NCBI GenBank assembly: GCA_014762635.1
Contig: JABURR010000098.1
Span: 124,001-188,000, forward strand
Direction: 5' to 3'
From: Paracoccaceae bacterium
GTDB lineage: Bacteria; Pseudomonadota; Alphaproteobacteria; Rhodobacterales; Rhodobacteraceae
Length of the DNA stretch: 64,000 bases
Shown here: positions 25,105 through 33,631 of the stretch, piece after piece
Layout of the letters: every line of letters starts with the position of its first letter
Numbering within the stretch: position 1 is the first letter of the stretch
The notes under the pieces: model-generated
The model's database searches: none
The model's input: only the letters and a program-made list of their open reading frames with translations
Told to the model about the DNA's origin: nothing
Position numbers and translations under genes: made by a program

Positions 25105-26463
25105 ATGGCCTCCCCCCTCCTCGCGATCAAAGGTCTGAGCCTGAAAGTCGGGGGCCGTGTCTTGCTTCGGGATTTCGGATTCGAGCTTCCCGACCGGGGC
25201 GTCGCCGCTTTGATGGGGCCGGTCGGTATCGGCAAGTCCACCTTCCTGTCATGGCTCTGCGATGAAGTCGACACGGGGCAGGTCGAGGCTGAGTACGAAC
25301 AAGCTTTCTTCATGGGCAAGCCGCTGGATCGGACGAACCTGCCGAGCCTGCTGAAGCAGAAATCCGTCAACGATGCCGAAACGGCCCTGGCGCGCATCGC
25401 CGAGGTGGTCAAGCTCAGCCCGAACCTGATCTGCCTCGACGAAGTCACGGCTCATCTCACCCCCGAGGACGCGGTCGTTGTCCTTGAGGAGATCAGCAAG
25501 ATCGCCAAGGATCGAGCCGTTCTGATGGTGTCGCACAACCAGGCGCAGGTTGCAGCCTATGGTGACAGCGTGATCCTTGTCGCGGGCGGCAAGGTGCAGG
25601 AGCATAGCCCCGCCAAGCAATTCTTCGTGGCGCCGCAGTCTGATCCCGGTCGCCAATTTCTCAATACCGGCGGTGCTATCGCGGTGCCGCCTGACGCGGA
25701 CCCGCGGTATCTGTCACCCGAACTTCGCGGCATCCCGGAAGGCCTGGCGGGCACTTTGCAGACCCGAGCCGAGGAAGATTCCCTCTGCTGGATCCTGAAA
25801 GGCAAGCTTGCGGCCTTCATCACCGGGGCGAAGGGACTGAATTTCGAGAAAGACGTGCCCTGCCTGGCCGAGAATGACGTAACGTCCCTTCTGTTCTTCG
25901 GGGCGAACCCACCCGCACCGGCGGGCGTCAAGATCATGGCTGACGCAGGCGTGAAATGTTTCTGGCATCCGCTGGAGGTCGTCAAGGACGTCTCGCGCGA
26001 TGACCTCTATTTCTGGGACACCTCACACCCCGAAGGTATGCCGACCCGCGAAGACAGCGCAAAGATCAGCTCTGAGATTACCTCGTGGATGGGTAAGGGG
26101 GAAAAATTCGCCATCGTGATCTCTGAGGGCGAAAAAGCCGCAGCCTTCATGATCGGTGCCCAGCTTGTGTACCTGGGAATCCCAGCGGGCATGGCCACCG
26201 AGGTTGTTAGCGAGTTGCGAAAAGATTTGGAGTTCGGCCCCGAAGAGGAACAGTTATTGTGGGATCTTGAACTCAATCGCGATCTGCAGGATGACAGAGC
26301 CCCCGGGAATAGTGCATCCTCTGAATCCGAGTCGGAAAGTGATATTTTCCTGAAGCTCCTTCAGGATGAGTCCTCCGAAAACGGAAAGAATACAACGGAA
26401 GACCCGAATGAACGATCAGGCAAACCAACCAAGGGTGGGGCAGGCAATTGGCGCGTCGCTTGA
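25105..26463 (+). CDS. ABC-type ATPase without signature motif fused to a pseudophosphatase domain
   Basis: 452 residues. The first 190 form a short ABC nucleotide-binding domain: Walker A GPVGIGKST (38-46), Walker B LICLDEVTA (108-116, catalytic-type Glu113) and H-loop VSHNQ (His144). The helical domain is reduced to about 40 residues and I find no LSGGQ. Residues about 205-372 match the phosphatase encoded at 23096: CWILKGKLA against CWLIRGRMA, and around the active site 33 residues align without a gap, with Cys122 replaced by Ile339 and Arg128 by Ala345. This is therefore a catalytically dead phosphatase fold, probably a binding module. The C-terminus is acidic and Ser-rich. There are no membrane segments. 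The gene overlaps the first GTPase gene by 56 bp. Confidence 0.78.
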   Translation: MASPLLAIKGLSLKVGGRVLLRDFGFELPDRGVAALMGPVGIGKSTFLSWLCDEVDTGQVEAEYEQAFFMGKPLDRTNLPSLLKQKSVNDAETALARIAEVVKLSPNLICLDEVTAHLTPEDAVVVLEEISKIAKDRAVLMVSHNQAQVAAYGDSVILVAGGKVQEHSPAKQFFVAPQSDPGRQFLNTGGAIAVPPDADPRYLSPELRGIPEGLAGTLQTRAEEDSLCWILKGKLAAFITGAKGLNFEKDVPCLAENDVTSLLFFGANPPAPAGVKIMADAGVKCFWHPLEVVKDVSRDDLYFWDTSHPEGMPTREDSAKISSEITSWMGKGEKFAIVISEGEKAAAFMIGAQLVYLGIPAGMATEVVSELRKDLEFGPEEEQLLWDLELNRDLQDDRAPGNSASSESESESDIFLKLLQDESSENGKNTTEDPNERSGKPTKGGAGNWRVA

Positions 26464-28489
26464 GGCGACGAAGCAAAATCTGCTCGACGTCACTCAGCGC
26501 TTCGTAGCGGCGGATGCCGATGAAGAACTGCGCGATCGCGTTGAGCCAATCGTCGATAGCCTCACCTCTCATTTCAGCAAAGTAGCCTTCGTGGGCCAGG
26601 TCAAGGCCGGGAAATCGACCTTGGTGAACTGCCTGACACACAAAGCGGACCTGCTGCCGTCGGACATCAACCCGTGGACAACGGTCGTGACCCAGCTGAA
26701 TTTCGGGCACCCCTCGGGGCGGCATTCCGGCGCGATCTTCCGGTTCTTCGACGACGCCCAGTGGGATCGTCTGGCCAAGCGCGGCGGCCGGCTGGGTGAA
26801 CTGACCGAAGGCCTGCTGGAAGACTACAAGAAGGAAATGCTGAACGAACAGGTCGAGGCGATGCGCCACCGGGCGCAGCTCCGCCTCAGCGACCAGTTCG
26901 AGACGCTGCTGGGCAAGGCGCACCGTTTCGAGAAGGTGAACCGCTCGGTCATCGAACGCTATGTCTGTTCGGGTGACGCACCCCAGGAACGGATCCGCAA
27001 CCCGCAGGCCGGTCGTTTCAACGACATCACCCGCGTGGCCGAGATCTATTTCGAGCAGGAGCCTTTCGGCACCCCCATCTGCGTGATGGACACACCCGGC
27101 ATCAACGACCCGCTGTTGATCCGCGAGGAAATCACCCAGCAGCACCTCGAGAATGCCGAGTATTTCGTGGTGGTCCTGTCGGCGCACCAGCCGCTGACCG
27201 AATCCGACGTCCGGCTTGTCCGCATTCTGAAGGCGCTGAAGCGCGACCAGATCGTCGTCTTCGTCAACCGGATCGACGAGATCCATCACCTGGCCGAGGA
27301 CTTCGAGGAATTGCGCGGTCGGGTGAAGGCCAACCTGAACAACGAGCTTGAAGGGCTGGATGTTCCGGTGCTGATGGGCAGTGCGGCCTGGGCCAACTAC
27401 TCGATCACCGGGGACGAGAGCGACATCGATCCCGAGGCCCTGGAAGAGTTCGCCAAGTTCCGTGGCGTGGAGCTGCCCGAAGGCGGCCTGGAGAATGCCG
27501 ACGAGCCGACCCGCCGCGCAATTGCACGGCAGGTTTCCGGCCTGACCGAGCTTGAAGATACCCTGAGCACGATGCTCCTGAACGGCGCCAAGTCGAGCTT
27601 CCTGGGGAGCGCAGCCAGCGCGCTTGTCTCGCTGTCCCGCCAGAGTTCCGAACAGACCAAGATCCGCCTGGACTACCTCTCGCAAGAGTCAGGCCCCGGA
27701 AGAACGGTCCTGACGCCCGAGACCAAGGAAGAGGCGATCAAGCTGGTGCGCGACCGTCTTTCGATGCGCGCCCATGCGATCACCCAGGCCGGACGCAATG
27801 CCTGGGCCAAGCTTCTGACAAACCTCGAAGGTGACGCGACCAAATTTGCGAAGGCGCAACAGGAAGGCCTCGCCGGCGTGCTGGCAACGCTGAAACGCGG
27901 GCAGGACATCCATATTGACCTGGATCCGCTGCGGGATCGCTTGCGCGATAACTACGTGAAGCGCTTCGATGAGATCCAGAATCGGATCTGGCTGGATCTG
28001 CGCGCCCTGAGCAAGGAATTGCGCGAGCTATTCGACCCGGAAATCGAGAAGCGCCTGCGCCACATCAACATCGAAACCCTCGGCGTTCTGTCGCTGTCAC
28101 CGCGGACCGACCCGCTCTATCGTACCGTGACGCTTGACCTTTCCACCGGCTGGCTTGGCTCCCTGTTCGAAAGCTCGGGCACCAAGGCGGAAAAGATGGT
28201 CAATACGATCCAGGTCCAGTTCGCCGACATGTGCCGTGAGCTGATCGAGTCGCGCCGCGAAGAATTCGAAACAGCAGTGGAACGTTCAGCGAATAGCTAT
28301 ATCATCGACGTGACGCGGATTCTCGAGGAACTCGCGGGCAAGAACGTGTCGAGCGTCGATACTTCCGAAGCGAAGCGCGAAGCCGACGCAGCCGAGGCCC
28401 AAGCCCAGCTCGAGTTGACCGAGACCGTCGTGAAGGAACTGGAAGGCATCGCCGAAGAGCTGGGACTGGAAACCGAACTGGATGACTGA
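26408..28489 (+). CDS. Dynamin-like GTPase, large
   Basis: 693 residues. G1 is GQVKAGKST (63-71), the G2 Thr lies in PWTTVVT (90-96), G3 is DTPG (228-231) and G4 is VNRID (Asn287, Asp290). The G domain carries a long helical insertion between G2 and G3 (residues about 105-200, LLEDYKKEMLNEQVEAMRHR), and the region after 380 is mostly helical and coiled-coil-prone, as in bacterial dynamin-like proteins of the CrfC/Leo type. Such proteins bind or remodel membranes in a GTP-dependent way. No clear transmembrane helix is seen, so a peripheral paddle is likely. ATG 26408 (MNDQANQP) lies inside the ABC-type gene; the end overlaps the second GTPase gene by 8 bp. Confidence 0.87.
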   Translation: MNDQANQPRVGQAIGASLEATKQNLLDVTQRFVAADADEELRDRVEPIVDSLTSHFSKVAFVGQVKAGKSTLVNCLTHKADLLPSDINPWTTVVTQLNFGHPSGRHSGAIFRFFDDAQWDRLAKRGGRLGELTEGLLEDYKKEMLNEQVEAMRHRAQLRLSDQFETLLGKAHRFEKVNRSVIERYVCSGDAPQERIRNPQAGRFNDITRVAEIYFEQEPFGTPICVMDTPGINDPLLIREEITQQHLENAEYFVVVLSAHQPLTESDVRLVRILKALKRDQIVVFVNRIDEIHHLAEDFEELRGRVKANLNNELEGLDVPVLMGSAAWANYSITGDESDIDPEALEEFAKFRGVELPEGGLENADEPTRRAIARQVSGLTELEDTLSTMLLNGAKSSFLGSAASALVSLSRQSSEQTKIRLDYLSQESGPGRTVLTPETKEEAIKLVRDRLSMRAHAITQAGRNAWAKLLTNLEGDATKFAKAQQEGLAGVLATLKRGQDIHIDLDPLRDRLRDNYVKRFDEIQNRIWLDLRALSKELRELFDPEIEKRLRHINIETLGVLSLSPRTDPLYRTVTLDLSTGWLGSLFESSGTKAEKMVNTIQVQFADMCRELIESRREEFETAVERSANSYIIDVTRILEELAGKNVSSVDTSEAKREADAAEAQAQLELTETVVKELEGIAEELGLETELDD

Positions 28490-29690
28490 CAACTCGTCAC
28501 ATATGCCTGAACTCGCCGTCTTGAGCGAATTCCTGTCGCTGACCGCGCAGGAAGAGAGTTCAGGTGGCCTGCATGACGAGGCGCATCGGCTTTACGTAGG
28601 ATTGCATTCGCAGCCGCGTGTGGCCGTTGCCGGTGAATTCAGCTCGGGGAAATCCTCGCTGGTGAACCTTCTGGTTGGCACGGATCTGGTGCAGACAAGC
28701 GTTCTTGCCAGCCGCCTGCCGACGATTCTGTATGAATACGGAACCGAGCAAAAGATCATGGTCGGCTGGTGGAGCGACACCGCCGAGGACAAGCGCGAAT
28801 TCGCGGATCTGGACAGCGCCGCCGAACTGAAACCCGATTTCATCCGCGTGACCCTGCCCGCGGACATCCTGCGCATGGTCAGCCTGATCGACCTTCCGGG
28901 AACGAACGACCCCCTGCGTGCCAAGGAACGGACGCTGGAAATGGCCGACAACGCCCATATCCTGCTCTGGTGCACCAACGCCGTGCAGGCCTGGCGCGAG
29001 ACAGAGCGGCGCACATGGTCTCAGCTTCCCGGGCAGCTCAAGGAAAACGGCATTCTCGTGATTACCCACGTGGATCTGCCCTCGATCCGCAAGTCGCTTG
29101 ACCGTCTGATGAAACGCATGACGGACGAACTGTCATCGCATTTCCACGCGCTCATCCCGTTCCAGAGCCCCAAGGCAGCCAAGGCGCGCAAGGACGGGAC
29201 TGTATCGAACAAGACCGCCTGGGAAGAGGCGGGCGGCGCACAACTTCTGGAAAACATCGCGACACTTGCGGCAACGGTTCGCAAGGAGTCCCTCGCCTCG
29301 GCGCGGGCCTTGATCGAGAAGGAAATTAATCCTCGTCTCGAGGCGCTACGTGCCGAAGCCGCGGCCTCGGTTCCAAAACCCGGGGAAATCCTTGAGGAAT
29401 GGCGCAGCACGGTCGACGGGATTGTCAGCCGTGTCGAAGGCGACAAGAGCATCGGGACCGATGAGTTCCTTAGCCTGTGTCGCGCAGCGGTGCAGGATGT
29501 CAGCCGAATGCTGGAGCACCCCGGCCTCGAAGGTCCCGCCGTGGCGGCCCTGAAAGCAGAATTCCGCGGCGCGGCGCATATGTTCGATCAGTCGCGCCTT
29601 GCGGATGGCGATGAAGGGCCTGAAGAGGCCGCCTTGATCCTGCTTCAGCTTGGATACGAGCTGGGCTCTTTCGCAGCGCAGGACGGCTGA
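28482..29690 (+). CDS. Dynamin-like GTPase, small
   Basis: 402 residues. G1 is GEFSSGKSS (51-59), G3 is DLPG (137-140) and G4 reads ITHVD (194-198), so the usual Lys of N/TKxD is His. The G domain is followed by only about 180 residues, largely helical (KESLASARALIEKEINPRLE), much shorter than in the upstream protein, and no membrane segment is seen. Paired large and small dynamins encoded together often act as hetero-oligomers, which is the likely arrangement here. ATG 28482 overlaps the previous stop (ATGACTGA). The stop is 4 bp from that of the convergent gene. Confidence 0.85.
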   Translation: MTDNSSHMPELAVLSEFLSLTAQEESSGGLHDEAHRLYVGLHSQPRVAVAGEFSSGKSSLVNLLVGTDLVQTSVLASRLPTILYEYGTEQKIMVGWWSDTAEDKREFADLDSAAELKPDFIRVTLPADILRMVSLIDLPGTNDPLRAKERTLEMADNAHILLWCTNAVQAWRETERRTWSQLPGQLKENGILVITHVDLPSIRKSLDRLMKRMTDELSSHFHALIPFQSPKAAKARKDGTVSNKTAWEEAGGAQLLENIATLAATVRKESLASARALIEKEINPRLEALRAEAAASVPKPGEILEEWRSTVDGIVSRVEGDKSIGTDEFLSLCRAAVQDVSRMLEHPGLEGPAVAALKAEFRGAAHMFDQSRLADGDEGPEEAALILLQLGYELGSFAAQDG

Positions 29691-29694
29691 ACGC

Positions 29695-30756
29695 CTACCC
29701 TTCCCACGCGGCCTTGGCTGCAATCTCGAACTTTGTACGCAAGGCCGGAAGACAGGCATGTTCCGGGTCCAGTTGCAGGACGCGGGCCAGGGCCGATTCG
29801 AAGACCTGCATGATCTTCGGCTCCGCCCGGCGACCCAGGGGGCGCAACTGGGCGGCAACCGCCTCGGCGTCCTTCAGGATGGCCGAGATATCGTCCATCT
29901 TGCCCACCGCTGACTGAAACGGCGTCACGATATCCAAGAGTTGCTGGCGGAACTCGGCCTCGGTCTGACGGTCTTCTTCCAGAAGATTGGCGTCCATGAC
30001 CTTGCCGATACCCAGCGCAAAAGCCGCCTTCGTCTGCCTTTGGTGCCCGTCGTAGATCTTGAGCATCGCCTCGGGCGGCTGCGCAATGATCGGGGTCAGG
30101 ATGCGCGACCGGGCGAATTTGCGTCGCCCGATCATCTCGGCCATGTCGACGCCAAGGCCGGATAGCACATCGAAGATCACACCCCGGTTCACCGCATCGA
30201 TCGGCAGTTCCGCCGAAAGGTCAAGCTCCGGCTCCCAGGCCTGCGGTTCGCCCTCGTTGATTACCTCGTCGCCGGTCATGCTCTCCTTGCTTGCGCCAAG
30301 GCGACGGATCACCTGCCCACCCTGCCAGATCGACATCAGGTGCCGCTCATGGGTCTGGCTGTTCATGTGGCTGAAGATCTCGATCAGGGTCAGGCGCGGC
30401 GCGATCCGGCTGAGTGCCGATGCCAGTCCGAGACAAGCCGGTGTCTCCACATATGTCAGATGCTCCGCCCCTTTCGGGGTCGCGATCAGAGTGCTTTCAA
30501 GGGTCGGAATCTCGTTCGCGTAATTGCTGGTCTGCTCGAAGGCATGCATCATCAGCGAGATCATCTGCACCTTGGACGGCGGGGTCCGCTCCAGCGAGTC
30601 CTCCTGCAGGGCGATCGGCCCCTGAATGGCGCGGACGCAGCCAGCGGCGAAGGGAAAGGCGATATCAAAAGGGGCGCGCATCAGGATCGCCTCGACCACC
30701 CGGTCGGGTTCCTGCATATCCCACGGCGCAAATTGCCTATGTATCGCACGCTCCAT
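29695..30756 (-). CDS. Protein of unknown function converging on the dynamin genes
   Basis: 353 residues, no family recognised. There is no signal peptide or membrane helix. The N-terminal 180 residues are mixed (FDIAFPFAAGCVRAIQGPIA, HLTYVETPACLGLASALSRI, RLTLIEIFSHMNS), and the rest is mostly helical, with a run from about 250 to 330 (EAEFRQQLLDIVTPFQSAVG, DDISAILKDAEAVAAQLRPL) that could be a coiled coil. The segment IGRRKFARSRILTPIIAQPP resembles a linker. Start ATG 30756; an alternative is M14 (30717). It ends 4 bp from the small GTPase gene. A link to the dynamin genes is suggested only by position. Confidence 0.65.
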   Translation of the reverse strand: MERAIHRQFAPWDMQEPDRVVEAILMRAPFDIAFPFAAGCVRAIQGPIALQEDSLERTPPSKVQMISLMMHAFEQTSNYANEIPTLESTLIATPKGAEHLTYVETPACLGLASALSRIAPRLTLIEIFSHMNSQTHERHLMSIWQGGQVIRRLGASKESMTGDEVINEGEPQAWEPELDLSAELPIDAVNRGVIFDVLSGLGVDMAEMIGRRKFARSRILTPIIAQPPEAMLKIYDGHQRQTKAAFALGIGKVMDANLLEEDRQTEAEFRQQLLDIVTPFQSAVGKMDDISAILKDAEAVAAQLRPLGRRAEPKIMQVFESALARVLQLDPEHACLPALRTKFEIAAKAAWEG

Positions 30757-31041
30757 ACAACGAATATGGGTCAGAAACCGCTCGTCTCAAAAGGAAATTC
30801 GCGTGAGAGGCGTCAGGGTTGAATTACAGATTCAATATCTGAACGGTATCCCGTCTCTGGCGCAATTGTCCCGTTTTTCCGAGGAATGTCGGCCCATTTC
30901 GGCGGCGAAGTGTAAATATGGTCAGACAGATTTGCCGTCATCGCGACTCACCCACGCGTATTCCATCCGGCAAGCTTTGCAGTCGGCCCACCCCCTTGTA
31001 TGAATAGCCGCAACGCGCGCACCGGTACGGAAGGACCAAAG

Positions 31042-31923
31042 ATGGACGCACAGCAGACCGATCCGGTTTCCGCCCTGCTCGACCTGCTCGATATCGAGCC
31101 GCTCGAGGTCAACCTGTTCCGTGGCCAGGGATCGGGCGGCGAAACCAGCCGTCGCATCTTCGGCGGGCAGGTCATCGCGCAGGCCTTGGTGGCCGCCTAT
31201 CGCACGGTCGAGGACCGCGCCTGTCATTCGCTGCATGCCTATTTCATCCGGCCCGGCGACCCGTCGATCCCGGTGATCTACGAGGTGGACCGCGCCCGCG
31301 ATGGCGGCTCGTTCACCACGCGACGGGTGATCGCGGTGCAGCACGGGCGACAGATCTTCAACCTTGCCGCCTCGTTCCACGTCGACGAGGACAGCCCCGA
31401 GCGTCAGCACCCGATGCCCGAGGGCAATCCCGATCCGGAAACGCTCAAAAGCCGGGCCGAGGCCCGCGAACAGATGGCCGCGCGTGCGCCCGAACACTTC
31501 CGGAAGGACTTGCTGCGCGCCTCACCGATCGAACTGCGGGAAGCGACGCCCTATGACCTGCTGAACCCCAGCCCGACGCCCGACAGCCACGCCCTCTGGA
31601 TCCGGCTGGCGCGACCCACGGGCTGCCCGCCCTGGCTGCAGCAATGCTTGCTGAGCTATGCCTCGGACATGTACTTGCTGGGCTCGTCGCTGCGGCCATT
31701 GGGGGAAAGCTGGCTGACCGGCAACGTGATGACGGCGAGCCTTGATCACGCGGTCTGGTTCCACCGCCCGGTCAATTTCGACGAATGGCACCTCTACACG
31801 ATGGACAGCCCCTTCACCGGCGGCGCGCGCGGGTTCAATCGCGGCGCCATCTACCGGCAGGACGGCACGCTTGTGGCCAGCGTCGCGCAGGAAGGGCTAG
31901 TGCGCCCGATGCGGAAGGACTAG
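31042..31923 (+). CDS. tesB: Acyl-CoA thioesterase II
   Basis: 293 residues, double hotdog fold. TesB hydrolyses medium- and long-chain acyl-CoA to free acid and CoA. Family blocks are RIFGGQVIAQALVAAYRTV in the first hotdog, SLHAYFIRPGDPSIPVIYEV, FTTRRVIAVQHGRQIFNLAA, and in the second half SLDHAVWFHRP, with a catalytic Asp in the SLDH turn, and RGFNRGAIYRQDGTLVASVA at the end. ATG 31042 is preceded by GGAAGGA. It converges on the fatty-acid catabolic run with a 4-bp CTAG stop overlap, which fits a shared role in acyl-CoA metabolism. Confidence 0.94.
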   Translation: MDAQQTDPVSALLDLLDIEPLEVNLFRGQGSGGETSRRIFGGQVIAQALVAAYRTVEDRACHSLHAYFIRPGDPSIPVIYEVDRARDGGSFTTRRVIAVQHGRQIFNLAASFHVDEDSPERQHPMPEGNPDPETLKSRAEAREQMAARAPEHFRKDLLRASPIELREATPYDLLNPSPTPDSHALWIRLARPTGCPPWLQQCLLSYASDMYLLGSSLRPLGESWLTGNVMTASLDHAVWFHRPVNFDEWHLYTMDSPFTGGARGFNRGAIYRQDGTLVASVAQEGLVRPMRKD

Positions 31924-32948
31924 ACGCCCGCCGCTTTCAACCCGCCCTTGGCAAATTCCGGAACGTATTCCCCCATCTTCATCCCCCGCTCGGGGTTCGA
32001 GGCGTTGCCATCCAGCGCGCGCTTCTTCACGCCCTGCAGGATCGCCGCCATACGGAAGGCGCAAAACGCGACGTAGAATCCGAAGTTGTCGATCCCGTCG
32101 ATCCCCATGCGGCGGCAATAGGCCTCGACGAAGGCCTCGTCACTGGGGATGCCCAGGTCGGCGCGGTCCACGCCCGCCAGCCCGCGCCCCTCAGATCCGG
32201 TGGGCCGCTGCCATTGCATGATGACCGCCGCAAGGTCCGCGAAGGGATGGCCGATGGTGGACAGTTCCCAATCCAGCACCGCGACGCATTCCGGCCCGTC
32301 CTCGGCGAATAGCATGTTGTCGAGCCGGAAATCCCCATGCACCAGCGTGCGCCACCCGTCATCCTCGGGGGCGTTTTCATCGACCCAGGCGATCAGCTCT
32401 TCCATCTCGGGGATCGGCCCCGTCTCACTGGCGCGGTATTGCTTGATCCAGCGGTCGATCTGCCGGCGATAGTAGTTCTGCCCCGGCCCGTAGTCATCCA
32501 GCCCAGTTGTGACCAGGTCCACCGAATGGATCGCGGCCAGCACGCGGTTGATCTCGTCATAGATCCGGCTGCGCATCTCGCGGTCCACCTCGGGAATGCG
32601 CGGGTCGTCGAAGTTGTGGCCCTTCACCTCTTCCATCACGTAGAAGGCCGAGCCGATCACGTCGTCATCCTCGCAAAGCACATGCATCTGCGCCACGGGC
32701 ACCCCGGTCCCCGCTAGCGCCTTCTGCACCCGGAATTCCCGGTCCACCGCATGGGCGGACTTGAGCAGCGTCCCCGGCGGTTTGCGGCGCAGCACGTAGC
32801 GGCCCTTCGGCGTGATCAGCCGGAAGGTCGGGTTCGACTGGCCCCCGGCGAATTTCTCGGCCTCCACCGGGCCTTCGAAGCCGGGCAGGTTGGCCTCCAG
32901 CCATTTGGCGACGGCGGCGGTATCGAGTTGGGCAGCGGCAGAGGTCAC
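31920..32948 (-). CDS. APH-like phosphotransferase (ACAD10/LvaA-type hydroxyacyl-CoA kinase)
   Basis: 342 residues with the aminoglycoside-phosphotransferase/kinase fold. KFAGGQSNPTFRLITPKGRY is the nucleotide loop with YVLRRKPPG (ATP-binding Lys/Arg region), VHGDFRLDNMLF holds the catalytic Asp (HGDxxxxN) and AVLDWELSTIGHP the metal-binding Asp. This subgroup occurs next to ACAD10/11-type dehydrogenases and in LvaA of levulinate catabolism, where it phosphorylates the 4-hydroxyl of acyl-CoA. It starts with GTG 32948 behind GAGGAGACC and is the last gene of the leftward run that includes such a dehydrogenase. Its exact substrate is inferred. Confidence 0.85.
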   Translation of the reverse strand: MTSAAAQLDTAAVAKWLEANLPGFEGPVEAEKFAGGQSNPTFRLITPKGRYVLRRKPPGTLLKSAHAVDREFRVQKALAGTGVPVAQMHVLCEDDDVIGSAFYVMEEVKGHNFDDPRIPEVDREMRSRIYDEINRVLAAIHSVDLVTTGLDDYGPGQNYYRRQIDRWIKQYRASETGPIPEMEELIAWVDENAPEDDGWRTLVHGDFRLDNMLFAEDGPECVAVLDWELSTIGHPFADLAAVIMQWQRPTGSEGRGLAGVDRADLGIPSDEAFVEAYCRRMGIDGIDNFGFYVAFCAFRMAAILQGVKKRALDGNASNPERGMKMGEYVPEFAKGGLKAAGV

Positions 32949-32960
32949 GGGTCGGTCTCC

Positions 32961-33626
32961 TCAGCTATAGGTCAAGAGGTCGGCTTCGGTGGCGGCGTCG
33001 ATATGCGGCGTCTCGTTGAAGCAGTGCAGGTAGAGCACTTCGCGCCCGGCGATGAACCGGGTCACGGCGCAGTTCTTCATCTGGAGTTGCAGGCGGATCA
33101 TCTGCGGCGATGGCGCGTCGATCACCTCGGTGATCATCTGGGCAATGGCCCCGCCGGAACTGACCGCCAGAACCGCCCCGCCCGCCTTTTGCATGGACTC
33201 ACGCGCGGCCCGGACACGGGCGGCGAACGCCTCCCAGCTTTCGGGCGGGTCGGTGATCTCGTCCCGCTGCCAGGCCAGCACCGTGTCGCGCAGGGTGCGG
33301 AAATGGGTGCGCCGGTCCGAATGCATCCCCTCGGGCGCGCCGCCCTCGCGGAACCGCGCCTCGAGCAGGCCCTTGAAGTCGAACTCGTTCAGGCCTTCGT
33401 GGACATGCGCTGTCCCGGCATCGAAGCCGAGCGCCTCGCAGATCCCCTCCAACGTCTCACGATGCCGCCGCTGCGCCCCGATAAAAAGGTGATCGGGCTT
33501 CACCCCCTGCCGCACCAGCGCCTGCCCGAGGGCACGCGACTGGCGATGGCCTAGGTCGGACAGAAGGTCGTAATTCGCCGCCCCGAACGATGCCTGGGCG
33601 TGGCGGATGACGGTCAGCGCAGTCAC
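32961..33626 (-). CDS. Histidine phosphatase family protein
   Basis: 221 residues of the phosphoglycerate-mutase-like superfamily. TVIRHAQASFGAANYDLLSD is the catalytic RHA/GQ motif near the N-terminus; DHLFIGAQRRHRETLEGICE contains the second Arg; GLNEFDFKGLL supplies the acid; VLAVSSGGAIAQM has the S/T-S-G-G turn where the family normally has SHG, so the second catalytic His is replaced by Ser or Gly. Activity is therefore uncertain. GTG 33626 is the most likely start, 5 bp after the acyl-CoA dehydrogenase stop. It may serve phosphate metabolism of the same pathway. Confidence 0.82.
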   Translation of the reverse strand: MTALTVIRHAQASFGAANYDLLSDLGHRQSRALGQALVRQGVKPDHLFIGAQRRHRETLEGICEALGFDAGTAHVHEGLNEFDFKGLLEARFREGGAPEGMHSDRRTHFRTLRDTVLAWQRDEITDPPESWEAFAARVRAARESMQKAGGAVLAVSSGGAIAQMITEVIDAPSPQMIRLQLQMKNCAVTRFIAGREVLYLHCFNETPHIDAATEADLLTYS

Positions 33627-33631
33627 GGGAC

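Noticed and set aside
25105-26463. Interpretation as an ABC transporter ATPase
   Set aside because: No permease or binding-protein gene accompanies it, the signature motif is missing, and half of the protein is a phosphatase-like domain.
23096-30756. Interpretation as an established anti-phage defence island
   Set aside because: No nuclease, helicase, toxin or mobile element is nearby and composition matches the chromosome; a defence role remains possible but is unsupported.
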